A stretch of 64,000 bases of DNA, taken from positions 12,834,001-12,898,000 of the forward strand of contig JANTQA010000023.1 in assembly GCA_027625915.1 (NCBI GenBank). Reading direction: 5' to 3'. This stretch comes from Anaeramoeba flamelloides (lineage: Eukaryota > Metamonada > Anaeramoebidae). A program made the position numbers and the translations under genes. Below, piece after piece: positions 9,868-23,537 of the stretch (its first letter is position 1; each line of letters opens with the position of its first letter). The notes beneath the pieces were generated by a model. That model was given only the letters and a program-made list of their open reading frames with translations, was not told the DNA's origin and did no database searches.

Positions 9868-12135
9868 TTTACCGTTTTTCTAGTTTAAAATTATAATTAT
9901 CATTATTTTGAAATTAAGGAATTTTTTGAGATTAAGTTATTGAAAAACTTTGTAGTTTTATTTTTTAAGTGCCATTACATACACTTCCATCATAAATAAT
10001 AACATTTATTTCTTCTTTAAATACAATATTTTATTAAAAAATAAATGGGAAATTAATTAGTTTTTGGACTTATCAAAAATGAGAAAAATGGATCAAATAT
10101 TTCTAACTAATAATTCATTTTTGAAAATAGCATTAAAAGACAATATGATTTTGTAATAATCAACTTTTTGCTAAAATTTTCAATTTCAATATCAGGTAAA
10201 ATTTGTTTGAATTTGCAATTTAATTTATGAAAAGATATTTTTTAATTTACCTGTCTCTTAAAAAAAAACATTAATTTAAAAAAAAAAAAAAAAAACAAAT
10301 ATTATTTCTTTTTAATTATATCTATGATTAGAATAAAAAATATTTTAAAATAAAATTTATTTTTACAATTTAAATCCCCATTATAGAAACAGAAAAGGCT
10401 ATTAATAAAATAAAAATGTATTCCACCATTTTTTGAGATTAATTTTTTTTTCCATTTTTTCTGCATTATTTATGTTTCCTTTTTATTTTACATAATATAT
10501 TTTAAGGGATTTATTTTCTCTAAAAGATTTTAATTAAATTCAGTCCGAAATTACAATTTTTTAATAATTAATTTTTTTGTATAAAAATTAAAGTTTAAAA
10601 AATTATCATACCCTAGATTCGTACATAATTAAAGGATATAGTGATTGGGTGTAAAGAAAATTGATGTTCAATTGTTCACATTGATCTAAAAAATCTATAA
10701 CAAATCGACACTACAATAAATTATTACATTTTTTTACTAATGATCACCAATTAGAAATTATAAATTTGAGGAATTATTTTTTTTTTAATTCTTCTTTCAA
10801 ATTTAAAAATATAAACCAAAATACAAGAGTTTGGTATTTGACAATTCATATTTAGATTTCCAAAAGTAACTATTTTTCTAAGTTTTTAATTTCAAAGATT
10901 AACTCAATAATCATCAACATAAAAACCCTAAAAATGATTAATTACTTTCGTTTTCTTTTTATAAAGAAAAATTTCTATTTATCATGGTATTTCCAAGATT
11001 TGAAAAATAATTTATTAATAGAACAGATTTGTGAATTATTTAATTTTTAAAAAAAAAGCAGAATATTTTTTCACATCTAATAATCTACATTTTGTGACCT
11101 AATTTAAGAAAGATATTTTGCAACTTTATAGTTTGAATATTGATAATTCAACCTTTAAATTTATCTTGAAATTCAGATTTTTCTCTCAAATTATTAGGTT
11201 TTTTACTAATACATTGATTATTTTTAATTGATGAGATCAACAAATATTATACTTGGTTAATCGATTTTTTAGAGAAATTTGAACCTGTCACACCAATACA
11301 ATTTAAACCCAATAACAGCTTATTTTAATCTTAGGCTTCTCTTTGTCAAAGCTAATCCCTTAATTGAAAATAGTAAACCTCAATAATTTAAAAGTTTTGA
11401 CCAATTTGAAAAATCAAAAACAGAAAACTCTCTGAGAAAAAAGCATATTTTCATAAAAAAAAAGTTTCAAGAGATAAGAAAAGAGTTTTAGATTAGGATA
11501 ATAAAGTGAAGAACAAATTATTTTTTTTACCATATCTCATATAAAGAAGAAGTCTTAGTGAACACAAGAAATTCTTGATATAAATTGATATGTATGAATA
11601 AATTATGATACTAATTAGGAAAAGACTCAGAAAATGAAATAATGAAAGCATGAAAACCAAAACATTATTGTATTGTTATATTCCTATTATTAAATTAAAA
11701 TACTTTATTATCTTTTTGATCTTTTGATCTAAAAAAATCAACTATTTTCTAATTTCTGTTAATAATTCATTTTCAGTAATTTCTTTCTGAAACTTAATTC
11801 AAATCAAGACCATTGTTACCTAAAAAGGTTACTGATCTTGAAAATTTTAACAAAACAATCGATTTTGTAGTTTTTGTACCAAATTTGTTTTCTTCAAAAA
11901 GATTATGTAAAAACCTTTGAGAATTTGACAATATTTCAAGATTTTAAAACACAAAGTGATCAAAAAGTATGTGTTTGTGAACATACTCTAGATGTTAAAT
12001 TTTATTTAGGTTTTCAAAAATGAAGCCATTATAATTCCCTAGGAGTCTACCAAACTGGTGGTCAAAGATGAAAAAAATTAAAAACCTTAAACATTTTTTG
12101 GTTTTAATTTTTTTTTTTTTTTTCGGTTTTTCAAG

Positions 12136-15100
12136 ATGAAAAACCTCTTCTTGAATTTGTTATGTGTTCTTTTAATATGTGTTTCTCATTTAACACTCCA
12201 AAGCCCAACAACTGAAGGTTATTCTTATTCTCAAGCCAGTTTCTTATTGCATTCACAAACAAGCAATTTCTCTTTAGATAGCGAATCCACTTCCAAGAAA
12301 TTACGTGTACGGGAAGACGGTAGTCTTCAGGAATTCCAACTTGTAACAAAAAGCACTTCAATCACTTCGTCACCAATAAGCAGTTCATGTGGGAAAATGG
12401 TTCCTTCTTTATATTCCAATCGAATTCAAGAAAAGAATTTTTTTCCAAACCCACCGATGGATTCCACAAAGAAAAAACAGATTTATTTAAATTTTGGCAC
12501 ACACCCCAGCGATTGTCCAATTCTTGTCGATCCCTTAAAATATTCTTCTTTTTTTGGTGGCACACAAAACGATATTGTCCAAGATTTTTATCTTTCTTCT
12601 TACACATTAGATTTTTCATTAGTTTTTGTTGGGACAACAACGTCCCCCGATATTCCAAAGTTTGGTGGGTTAAGCAATATCGCTCTTCCTCAAGAAGGGC
12701 AACAGCAAAGGTTAATGTTTCTAAGTAGTTTTGATTTAAGTGGCGGGATTATTGTGTCAACATATTTTGGTGGGGTAATTGGTAAAAATGAAAGTGCCGA
12801 TGCTCAATTTCTAATTCCTCGTCAAATAATTCGTTCAGTAAGTGCGACGTTTTGGGTTGTTGGATCTGTAATTCTTTCTAATTTTGATTTCTTTTTCTAT
12901 GTTTTAACACAACAACAAAACAAAACAACAAAACAAAACAAAAAAATTGAACAAACTTAAGCTTTTTCAAATGAGAGATTATCAAACATTCGTCTTTTTA
13001 CTCTTGAACATTTTGATTGATTTTTTTTATCTTTACTCAATTCAAGATTATTCACTTCAAAAGTGTTTTTTTTTTCAAAAAAATAGGAAAAAAAAATTTT
13101 TGGAAATGACACAAAGAAACAAAAGAAAGGAAACTTGGCTTTTTTTCTTTTTATTTTGAGTGGTTATATTTTTGAAAACCAAACCAAACATTTTGGTTCA
13201 CTTTTATCAACAAGTAATTGCAATATTTTATTCTTACAGCGATTTTAATGGTTTAAAAATTGTTCGATTTTTTAATTTCAACAAAATTCATGAAAAAACA
13301 CCAAACAAACACTTTTATCAATCAAACAACCAATCAAAAATAAATTAATTCTTCTTTTTATTTCAGGAAGTAGTACATTTTACTATTTTTAACAATTTTA
13401 ATTGTGTGAACATTACTGAAAAAATATTTTTTGAGTGCCACAAGATATTGAAATATTGAAACTAAAATACTATTCTCTGCTCTATTTATAAAAAGAATTA
13501 CAATCCAAAAGTAATTCAGAGTTGAATCTTTCATTTTTCAATTTTTTGAACATTTTTATTGATTAAATTTTTGGTTTTATTAAATATGGTTTTGGATCTC
13601 AAAATATGCTGATACGAATTCTTTAAATTAATCAAACAGTAAACCAAAAAAATATACTCTTTATTTTGTGTCTGTTTGAAATAAATATTTTCTTTTACAA
13701 CACCAAAACACAAAAGATCACCATTCCAAATAAATTTGTTGAAATCAAGTAATGAAAAAAAAAATTTCAAGAAAAGCCTATTTTTGAAGATTTATTTTCT
13801 TTTTCTTCTTCATTTGTTTTAACCCAAACAATTTATAACCTTGAATTTCTCGCCACATTACTATTTATTATTATTTTGCAAAACATTTTTTTAAAAATTT
13901 GCTTTCAAAATTCTTTTTTTCAAATATTCTTATCAAACAAAACCTAAATAAAGAATACTATTTCAAAAATTAAAATAAACTGGTTGAATTCTCGGAATCA
14001 AAAAACAGTTACAAAAGATTCAACCCAAAATAAAAGAAGAATTTAGAAAAAATTTCAATCAGATTCAGAATTATTTTTAGTTCTCAATTTAATGGAAAAT
14101 AAATAATTATAAAATCAAGTAAATTCATCCAATAAATCTTTATTCATGAAGAAGAATTCAAAAAAATATCCTATTTTCTGAGCCCAAACTAGGATTAGAT
14201 GAATTAAATGAAAATAAGATTTTGAAATTCATTTTGGAAATTCTTTAGAAATACAAAGTAATTTGTTTCTCAAAAATTTAACAAACAACAGTTTTTTCCA
14301 ATTCAGAATTAAAAATAAAACCAAATTAAGAATAAGTAATTGTATCAAATTCTACAGATAAGATCAAGAAATAAATGATTATTATTTATTTTTTCAAGCT
14401 CAATCTTTTTATTTTTTTGATTTCCATTTTTTTAGTTGATATGAAAAAATATTATACTATACATATATCCCACTCTCGTATTTATTAAAACAACAATGTA
14501 TTTGGTTAAATAAATGATTTGAATCATTCAGTTTCACATAAATGGTGACACTCAAAATTTGAAAAATGTACTTACTTCCTTAAAAGAGTTCAAATTTGGA
14601 ACTCAAATCTAAAAAAAATGACTATCAGATATTTCAAGCTTTTCTGAGAAAAAAATTCACATCATTTTCAAGTTCCTTTTTTAAATAGAGTTTTTAAATT
14701 ACAATCTACTTCTTTAAGAACTAAATATATTAAAAGAAAAAAATATGAAAAATGAAGTGAAAATTTTTTCCCATTTATAATTCAAATACCAGTATTGAAA
14801 AATTGACAGATTTTAGATTAATATTCATCATTTAAAACTATAATATCATGATCCTCAAAGTATGTTGTTAGGTTAAAAAAGCACTTTTTCAATTAAAAAA
14901 TCTCAAAAAACCACAGTTTACCAAAAAATTCCTAAACAATAGAATTATTACAATTAAAAATATTTTAAATCTTGAAATTATGATTTTCGGATTTATTCCA
15001 AAGGAGAAAGATATCTTTCTATAAGATTAAATTTTGATTAACAAAATAAATATAACCATTTCTTAAAGTGAAAACAACCGAAAGATGACAATTTGTTCAA

Positions 15101-18100
15101 AATATGTATCTCTCTTTCGGTATGGATTCTGTGAGATATTTTAACTATTCCAATTCGAGAAAAAAGTAATTTTATTTTCACTCTTTGTCCAGAAAAAAAA
15201 AATTTCCGTCTTCTGAAGAATAATGATTTTAAATAGGCAGTGTTACACTTAAACTAGATCAGTTGAACTTGTTTACGAGACTAAGAATAATAATAAATAA
15301 AAAAAAACCATAAAAAAAGTGATAAAATTTTCAACAAGTTTATTTTCTAGTTTCAAGTTTCTGTGAGTTTTGTGATTTCTGATATGAGTTCGGTTGATCC
15401 CAGTAAAAGAAATTATTAACATAATTGACAGAAGTTGATCCCAGTACAAGGAATTGTTTCCGTACTCGCCAGAAGCTAATCATATTACAAGGCAATTGTG
15501 TGTAAGAACAAGTTAAATTACTACCACCATTTCTCTTCTTCAAATAGTTGCCCACCAAATTAGAACCACACCATTAATTATTTTTCTTCTACTCTACTTT
15601 TTAATAGAAATCAAAATACTAAAAAAAACCATTCTTTTTCGAAAAAAAAAAAAAATTCAAAAAAAAAAGGGAAATCGAAAAATAATCAAATTCTCTTTCT
15701 ATCAAAAACTTTGTCGTTTTTTTTTTTTTTTTCAAAACAATATTATTTGATTTCTTTTTCATTTATTTTATTGCAACATAAAAAATTAAAACGAATTTTT
15801 TTTGAATTGTGAAAAAAAAAAAAAAATGTAAAAATCTTTAAAAAAAAAAATTGTAAAACTTTGTTTAAAGATGATTATTTAAATAAATTCATTGAACAGG
15901 ATTCTACTTTATTTGAAAAAAGAATCTTTTAAAAATATTTGTAAAAATAACTTTCTAAACAAGATCTTTTATCTTTTTTTCAAATTTTTAAAATAAATCA
16001 TATTAAAATTTATTTTATTAACTAAAACATGAAAAAAAAAAAAAAAAAATATGATGATCGCTTGATCAATAGACCTCTTTTCTTTTAACAACATGCTTTT
16101 TTTATTTTTAATTAATTATTTTGGAAAAAAAAATAATAAATAAAACTAATTGTTGTATTTTGATAAATTTAAAGAAACTCTTTTACGGTTGCAAATCCTG
16201 TTTTTCAACTCCAAACAAATTCTATAATAAAATATTTTATTATTTATTTAACCCAAAAAATTGTTGTAAAAAGGGTATTGATTATTTCGAATTTTCATTT
16301 TTGCTGAACATAAGCAATAAAAAAAGTCAGTTAATTGATTTTTTGTTTCTAAAGAAATTTTTATGATAAAAAGACAGAATTGAAAAAATGAGAAAATTGA
16401 AAATTCTGAATTTGAAAAAAAATCCGATTTTTAAATTGTTTTCAAAATCAAGAAAATGAAATAATAAATCTGTTTTTTCTTTAATATGTTAAAACTCAAT
16501 TAAACACTCTTAAATAAAAACATAAATAATTAAAAGCATCATAACAATATTAAGCTTTTAGTTTTTAAAAAATTTTCCACTTTGAACAAACTTTTTAACT
16601 CATCATTTATTAACATATATACATATGAAATAATAAATCCATGGATTAGATACAGTTAGTTGATTGATATCTAATTTACTTTCATCAAAATCCACCAGAA
16701 ATCCCCCGAAAGGTTGATAAAAAATTCTTTTGCATTTTTAAACTTTAGCTCATGTTACAGAGATTTTTTTAAAATTAAGTGATACTTTAAATAATAAAAA
16801 ATAATAATAATTTTTAACAAAATCATTTTTCTCCAAAATAATCAAAGTGATTTAATCAAGATAATAAAAGAAAAATTAATCAACTAAATATCTTTTTTTT
16901 TTTTTTTTTTTTTTTTTTATCAAACAATATCTTAAATAGACAAATATGAATAGTATACCAATGAGTGTTAATTCCTTTAAAGGGAGTTTACTTGAAAGGG
17001 AAACAGGATTTATTTTACATTTAAATAAAGATTGTGATTCCATTCTATATTCAACATTATTTGGTGGCAATTCAAAAAATTCTGTGACAAGATTAATTTC
17101 CATTGGGCAAGATCGATGGAACCAATATATTTTTGTAGCGGGTATTACGAATTCCACATCACCGACAATGTATAAAAATTCATTACAGCCAATTGATTCT
17201 TTAACTGATAAAGAAGAATTTTCAATATACTTTGGAGCCATAGAAACATTTTCTGATTCTTCTAATTTGTTATTTGGAACAATAATTGGTGGTACAAATA
17301 CTGATATTTTACAAAGTATGAGTTTAGCAATAATTACACAAGGTGAAGAATATTCGTGCTGGTTAGCGGGTAAAACCAAATCAATGGATTTTTATGATTA
17401 TTATAACCATACAATTTCTCCAGACGTTACCTTATTTAATAATAACAAAGAAAATAATGATAATTACACTGCTTTTTTTCTAAGCATTGGAATTACTCAA
17501 CAGGCAACTACTCCCCAACTTTTAGCAGGTGGGTTTTTATCATTTCCCTATGACGAATCCATCATTCATATTACACATGATTATTCAAGAGAAACTAGGG
17601 AGAGAACAATTCCGAGTTCTCACATTACAATTTGTGGCTATACAAGAAATTGGGATACCTTTGGTTCAATGAACGATTCGATTGTGAAACCAGATTGGGT
17701 TACTGGGAAAATGAACCAAATGGCCAGCAATAAGGACAATGGCATTGGAAATAAAAAAATTAATGATGGGAATACCGAGGTTGGATTTGTAGCAAGAATT
17801 AACCCCGATGGCACTCTTATTGAACTTGCCTTTTTATTTGGTTGTGAAAATGGAATTACAAGGTTGACCTATAATTCTCCAAATATAACCGATGTTTACC
17901 CTTTGTCTGGGTTTAGTAATTGTAAAAATAAATTAAATATGAACTATAATATTTGGGATCATATTAGCCCAAAGGATAACACAATCGATAAATATGAATT
18001 TAAGTATTTTGTTTTAAAAATAAATTCAACTACAATCATTAATAATTCCTTTAAAAATAATCCAGAGAATGTGGTTTTCAGTTCTTATATCGACGGTGTC

Positions 18101-20974
18101 TCTTTCCCGATCAATAATAATGGTGGATACGGATCTGGCAATAATGATCAAAATTTTGAAGAAATAAACAATGATCTTGATAAGATCCCGAATGGTGTAA
18201 TTATTGGTAATTCAGGAAATATCTATATGGTGAAAACCATTTATCAACCCGATTATTATCCAGAACAAATACCATTTACCAAGAATTCAATTTTAGATGA
18301 TGGGTATGGGAATTCATCAATTTTATTTCGGGTCTATACTGGATTTAATTGCCATCCTGGATCATTTTTGAAAACAACCCACGAATCGATAGATATCAGT
18401 TCTTATAAATTGTGTTATCCCGCATTGAGTGGGTCATATTCAGTTGGTTTTAATTCGAATAAATCAATATTATGTGAATCTGGCGAATATCAAAACCAAG
18501 TTGGAACCACTTCTTGTTTAAAATGTAAAAAGGGGACATACTCAATAATTGGCCAACCAGAGTGTGTCAAAAGTGGAATAAATCCTGCGCCAAGAGTATG
18601 GATTACGAATGTTGGTACTGAAAAAATGGTTGTAGAATGGACCTTAGGGGAGATAGAATCATTTGGAGTAAATAGTAACAATGCCAATGATCATGCGAAT
18701 TCTAATGAAGAAGCTGGCTTTGACACGGAGAAAGGTAATGAAAACAAGCCGATCGTAAATAATTATTTGATCATAAATAATGAACATAATATTGGTGATC
18801 GAGGTATACAAGCCGATAATGGTGATAATAATATTTATTTTCATATTAAAATTTCTTCACCCAGATTATTTGTTTATTATCTTTTATTAAACGGATCTTC
18901 AATAACACATAATAACAATAAATTCAAATACATTTTTGATAAATTGATACCAACGACAAGATATTACATAACAATTAGATCATTTACATCAGCGCCAAAT
19001 AAAAAGATTTCTTCCTGGTCTCAAGAAAGTTCTTGTTTAACATTGCCTTATCCTTATCGGGTGTCCTATAATTCAATTAAACTCGAGTCTGGTTATAATT
19101 ATATTAATGTTACCTGGGAAAAGCCATTTGAGATTGAAGAAAATCCAATTATTCAATATTTTATTAGCTATTATAAAGAAAATGAAATGACAAACCAAAA
19201 TAATGTAATTACAACAAAAACAAATGCGTCGATTACAGATTTGGAATTGGGCAAGGAATATCACGTAGCTGTACTTGCGACTAATAAAGCTGGCCAGGGG
19301 CCACAGAGTTTGTTTAAGGTGATTAAAACGCAAATGCAAAGACCTACTATGATCGAAATTAAACAAAGCAGCCCAACTTCAAATTCAATTACTTTGAATT
19401 TTGATAAACCAAATAATAGGGGATCCCCAATCGATAAATATAAATACCAAATCATTTCCCCTATTAAGCAAAGTGAAAAGATTCCAATTAATAAAATTAA
19501 GACATCTAAAAATTTTAAAGCAATTACTATTACCGGCTTAAAAAGTCAAACTACTTATAAGATTTCAATTTTTGCTCATAATTCAATTGGTTGGTCAGAT
19601 AGCAGTTATTTTGAATTTTCCACAAATCAAAAAAGTGTCTCAAATATAATTTTAACTGTCGTTATTATTGTTTTGTCAGTAATTATTATATTAATAATTG
19701 TTCTTCAAAAAAATTTATTGTTTCGAAAAAAAAGAAAATCCAAAATTAAAAAATTAATGAAAAATCAGAAATTAAAATTTGAAAAATTATTTTTAAATAG
19801 TTTACGTCCAACTGGAGAAACGTTAATTTTTAATCAAATTGCCGAAAGGAAAATCCATGATTTGTTATTAGATATTGATTCTGGTAAATGTGTAAAACTG
19901 GGTTCTAAAAGTTATGTCCTTTTGAATAATAAATCCAAAAATGAATTATTTTTTTGTAAAGAAACAATTGAATTTGAAGAAACAATTTATAGGGGCATTT
20001 GGAAACAATTTTTAGTCAAGCCTCAAAAAATTCCATTAATCAAATTTATTGGTTCTTCAGATTTATTAAATACAACGACCCAAACGACAAATTCAGTTCG
20101 AAATTTAAAGAGCCAAATTAGCAATGAAAAAACTTGGCTATTAAAGAGCAATAATATTTTAAGTGACACAGATTCTGATTCTGATTCTGATTCAAATTTT
20201 GATTTAAATACTAATAACTATGATAATGATAGTGATAATAATAATAATACTAATAATAAAAATAAAAATAAAAATAAAAATAAAAATAATCCAAACACAA
20301 ACAAAACCATGAACAACAATAGATTTATTAAAAAAAAAAAAATAATTGCGCTTGAATATTTACCATATAATTTAGATGAATATATAATTAAAAGAAAAGA
20401 AGACGGAATACCTTTCACCAATAAAGAAAAGGTTTTCATTGCCTATAACTTATTTACATGTCTTGAATTTCTACATAAAAACGGAATAATACATAGGGAT
20501 ATCAAACCTAGAAATATAGTGATCGGGTTTGATGGATATTTGAGAATTGTTGATTTTGATACTGCAATATTATTAGTACAGGGACAATCTCAATTTAGAG
20601 ATGCCTTTATTGGCACTCATGAATTCTTTGATCCGTTTTGTAGATATTCCTTTGACGAAGAAAGAGGAGAGGCTAATTATACATACACTGCCGCTAATGA
20701 TATTTATGCCTTGGGTAAAACTTTGCAGAAAATAGATTTTATGATCTCAGACTCAGAAATTGAAATAGAAATAGCCAAGATTTTTGGTGTGAATGATGTG
20801 CAATCGAAAAAAGAAAATATTGAAAAACCAAAAATAGATATTGAAATCAATCATAAAGAAGATAGAGAGTTTAGCCCCTTAACAAAAATCATTTCTCTTT
20901 GTTTATCAAGTCTTGAAATTAGACCTTCTTTAGAAGAATTATTGATTACGATTAACAATTTATTAGATTACTAA
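12136..20974 (+). CDS. Receptor-like protein kinase: SBBP-like propeller, 3 FN3, TM, kinase
   Basis: Exons 12136-12867 and 16940-20974, giving about 1588 aa. ATG at 12136 opens a signal peptide (NLFLNLLCVLLICVS). The ectodomain has repeats of the SBBP propeller type (SSFFGG, STYFGG, STLFGG followed by VVGSTN or VAGITNST). A Cys-rich ephrin-receptor-like module lies at about 755-790 (CESGEY, SCLKCKKGTYS) and three FN3 domains at about 797-945, 946-1040 and 1045-1140. One TM helix is at about 1142-1170. The cytosolic kinase has Lys1251 (FFCKETIE), an Asp/Ser- and Asn/Lys-rich insert in the N-lobe, HRDIKPRN (Asp1431), DFD instead of DFG (Asp1449) and a DIYALG helix. The glycine loop is poorly kept and APE is replaced by FFDPF, but the three key residues remain, so activity is plausible. 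The ligand is unknown. Phase-0 splicing rebuilds a propeller repeat (VVGS joined to TNMNSIPMSVNSF), which supports the gene model. Confidence 0.92.
14623..14794. repeat. Fold-back element, TACTGGTATTTGAATT family, copy 1
   Basis: The right arm is clear: AAAATGAAGTGAAAATTTT, CCCATTTATAATTC and AAATACCAGTA. The left arm is diverged (ATCAGATATTTCAAGC, TTCACATCATTTTCAAG). The centre has AAATAGAG and ACAATCTACTTCTTTAAG, as in the other copies. Confidence 0.7.
15393..15500. repeat. Degenerate 41-bp tandem repeat, about 2.6 units
   Basis: Units at 15393-15433 and 15434-15474 both start GTTGATCCCAGTA and end CAGAA; a third, partial unit (GCTAATCATATTACAAGG) follows to about 15500. The unit length is not a multiple of three, so it is not a coding repeat. 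Confidence 0.75.
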
Positions 20975-23340
20975 AATTATAAAGAATATTTTTTTATTTT
21001 ATTTTAGATGTCTTTATAAATATTATTTGTTTAAAACACAGGAATTAATTATTATTTAAAATATTACAAGAGATTTTTTTTTATTTTTATTAATCGTTCT
21101 TGTTTTATTTTATTGTTATTTCACGGTTAAATACCTTTAAAGAATAGATTATTTAATTTAAGAAGTAATGTTATAATATAATATTATGAATTTTTTTATT
21201 TGTTTTTTGATTGTCAAAGTAAATAAAATTGCAATAGAAAATATAATAAATAATTATAATATTCTAAATGTAATTAAAATTATTTGTTTTTAAACTCTTT
21301 TTCGGGGAACGTCATTGATCTAATCAGTTTTCATAACAGTTTTTTTCAAAAAAAAAAAAAAGCAAAAATTAATTTTCAAATTTCTTTATTTAACTGAATC
21401 TCCATAAAACTATTTAAACATCTAAAATCATTAACAACCATTTATTTATTCTTGATAATTTAATTTGTGTGAAGTTATGGTATAACATAAATATATATAT
21501 TATAATTCTAAAATCTGATTTTATCGGTTATTTTTTAGGAGTAAAAATATGTGGTTATTATTTTCTTTTTGATCAAAAAAAAATGATTTCCGAAACTTCT
21601 TTAATCTTGACAAAAATTTTAAAATGGAATTTAAAACTTATAACTGTATTTTATTGTTTTAAAAAATCTATTGTACACTTTCTATATTATAAAGTTTTTT
21701 ATTGAATTTAATTGTAAAGTGCTTTGTACAAAAAAAATTTCTAAAATTTTGGACATTTTTTATAAATATTTTGAAATATTAACAAATTCAATCATTATTA
21801 AAATTTAATGTAATTTTATATAACTAACTTACCAACAGAAATACTTACAGAGAGAGCATTATTTTGAATGTAAATAAAATCAGCCACTCGTTTTAACATT
21901 TATAGACTTTCGAAGTTTTTTTACAATTATAATTTTTTCCTCAAAATAATCAATTTTTTTTTAGATTATTATTAATAATAATTATAATAAGAAGTTTCTG
22001 CGCTACACTTTTTCCAAAACGATTTATTTAGGTATTCTTTTAATATATTTTAAATTTTCTTGATACTTAATTTCTTATCTATTTAAAAAAAAAGGATAAA
22101 AAATTTAAAAATTATATAATTTCAAATCTATCCTAAAACTCTTAATCATCTATTTATTTGTTTGTAATTGTGATTGAATTTTGAATTTGCTTAAATCCAA
22201 ATGTGGATTCTTCTCAATTCTCATTTGGAAATCAGTAATGTTTACCTTTAAATAATGTTTAATTAAAATGAACACAGATAATAATTTTTCCTAATACCTT
22301 GTCACAAAAATAATACCTTAATAAAATCATTGATTACTAAAAATATAATTTTGGAAGAAACGTATAAAAGTAATTCTGAATCTTTCTTCATAAAATCTAA
22401 TATTTATTAATTTTTTTTTTATCACAAAAATTTCTTACAATTTGTTTTTTTGAAAATTTTCTTCTATAATAGATGTTAAAATAGTAAGAATTTGATATGA
22501 TAACCTAAGTATTCTTATTTAATTTCCCTATTTTCAATATCTGGAATTACCTTTTATTATATTTTCACTTAATCTAAAGAAATATTCCTTTTTTTTTCCT
22601 TTTTCTTTTTCTTTTATTTTATTTTTATTATGAAAAGAGTATTAATATAATTCGTTTCATTAATCATTTTTCCAAAGCATGTTATGTAAGTTTTACAAAA
22701 AAAAAAGAACAATAATATTTGCAAGGTATTTTTACTAAACAAATAATTTTAGTTTTTTTTTTAATCGAAGAAACTCTCCTTTTGCAATTTTAATAAAAAA
22801 ACTTCAACTTCATCATTTATTTAAGATCAGATGAAATTTCAACATTTAAAGAGATAAAATTGATAAATATAATAATTTTTTCCAATTACAAACCAATTAT
22901 CATAAAAATTTGAAAGATCACAAAGAATACTTTTTAATTACTTGTAAAGATAAAATTGAACACATAAAAATTATTTAAAAAGGTAGGAAAAAAGAAAAAG
23001 TAAATATGCTGATTAAAATCTTTTATTTAAGTTCTAAAAATTTCAAATTTCTTCTTAAAATTGTTTTTATCTTTAAATTAATTTATTCTTTTTTTTATTT
23101 TTACTTGCTGGAAATATATGAATATATATATCCTTTCATACTGATGTTAATTAAATTTTTACAAGTTTAGTAAAAAAAGATTTAAAATAGTATTGATTGA
23201 TAATAAATATAATTTCTAAATTATATTTAATTCAAATCTGTATTTTAATAAAAAATAAAAGAGTTCAAAAGAAAAAAGTTATGTAATTGTGAATTTTTGG
23301 GTGTCTTTCAAAAAAAAAATGTTTTATTCATTTTTATATA

Positions 23341-23537
23341 CAGTCAGTTTCACTTTTAAGGCACAAACTTTCAACGAAATTTAAGGCACAATAAAAATCT
23401 CAAATTAAAGCACAAAATTCAAATTCTAGTAAAATAATTTGTGAAAATTAAAATTCCAAAATTTTGTGCCTTAATTTGAGATTTTTTTGTGTCTTAAATT
23501 TCGTTGAAAGTTTGTGCCTTAAAAGTGAAACTGACTG
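23341..23537. mobile_element. Palindromic CAGTCAG MITE (Tc1/mariner type), intact copy A
   Basis: 197 bp flanked by TA on both sides. It begins CAGTCAGTTTCACTTTTAAG and ends with the inverse (CTTAAAAGTGAAACTGACTG). The arms, about 85 bp each with only a few mismatches, include GGCACAAACTTTCAACG, AAATTTAAGGCACAA and AATCTCAAATTAAAGCACA. The CAGT start and TA target duplication fit the Tc1/mariner superfamily; no transposase is present. Confidence 0.9.

Larger units (their letters stand above)
7637..12135. other. Intergenic spacer with microsatellites and repeats
   Basis: 4.5 kb without a supported gene between the unknown gene and the receptor kinase. It contains a short TA run (about 8411-8430), a hairpin block (9337-9560), a long AC microsatellite (9588-9660) and a diverged palindromic MITE copy (9674-9867). 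The rest is AT-rich homopolymer-laden sequence. The T-rich run just before the kinase ATG (about 12106-12121) may belong to the kinase promoter or leader. Confidence 0.6.
12868..16939 (+). other. Receptor-kinase intron, 4072 bp
   Basis: Begins GTAATT after Gly-Ser and ends CTTAAATAG before ACAAATATG; both ends are phase 0. It contains a fold-back element (14623-14794) and a 41-bp tandem repeat (15393-15500), several long T and A runs, and a 23-base T run near its 3' end (about 16891-16918). Short open frames inside are low-complexity and not supported as genes. Confidence 0.88.

Noticed and set aside
12362-12728. Alternative frames of about 100 codons over the kinase first exon
   Set aside because: The 12136 frame has the signal peptide and propeller repeats; the others are shadows.
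16876-17379. 167-codon minus-strand frame
   Set aside because: Antisense of the kinase ectodomain with a poly-Lys end from the T run; no family likeness.
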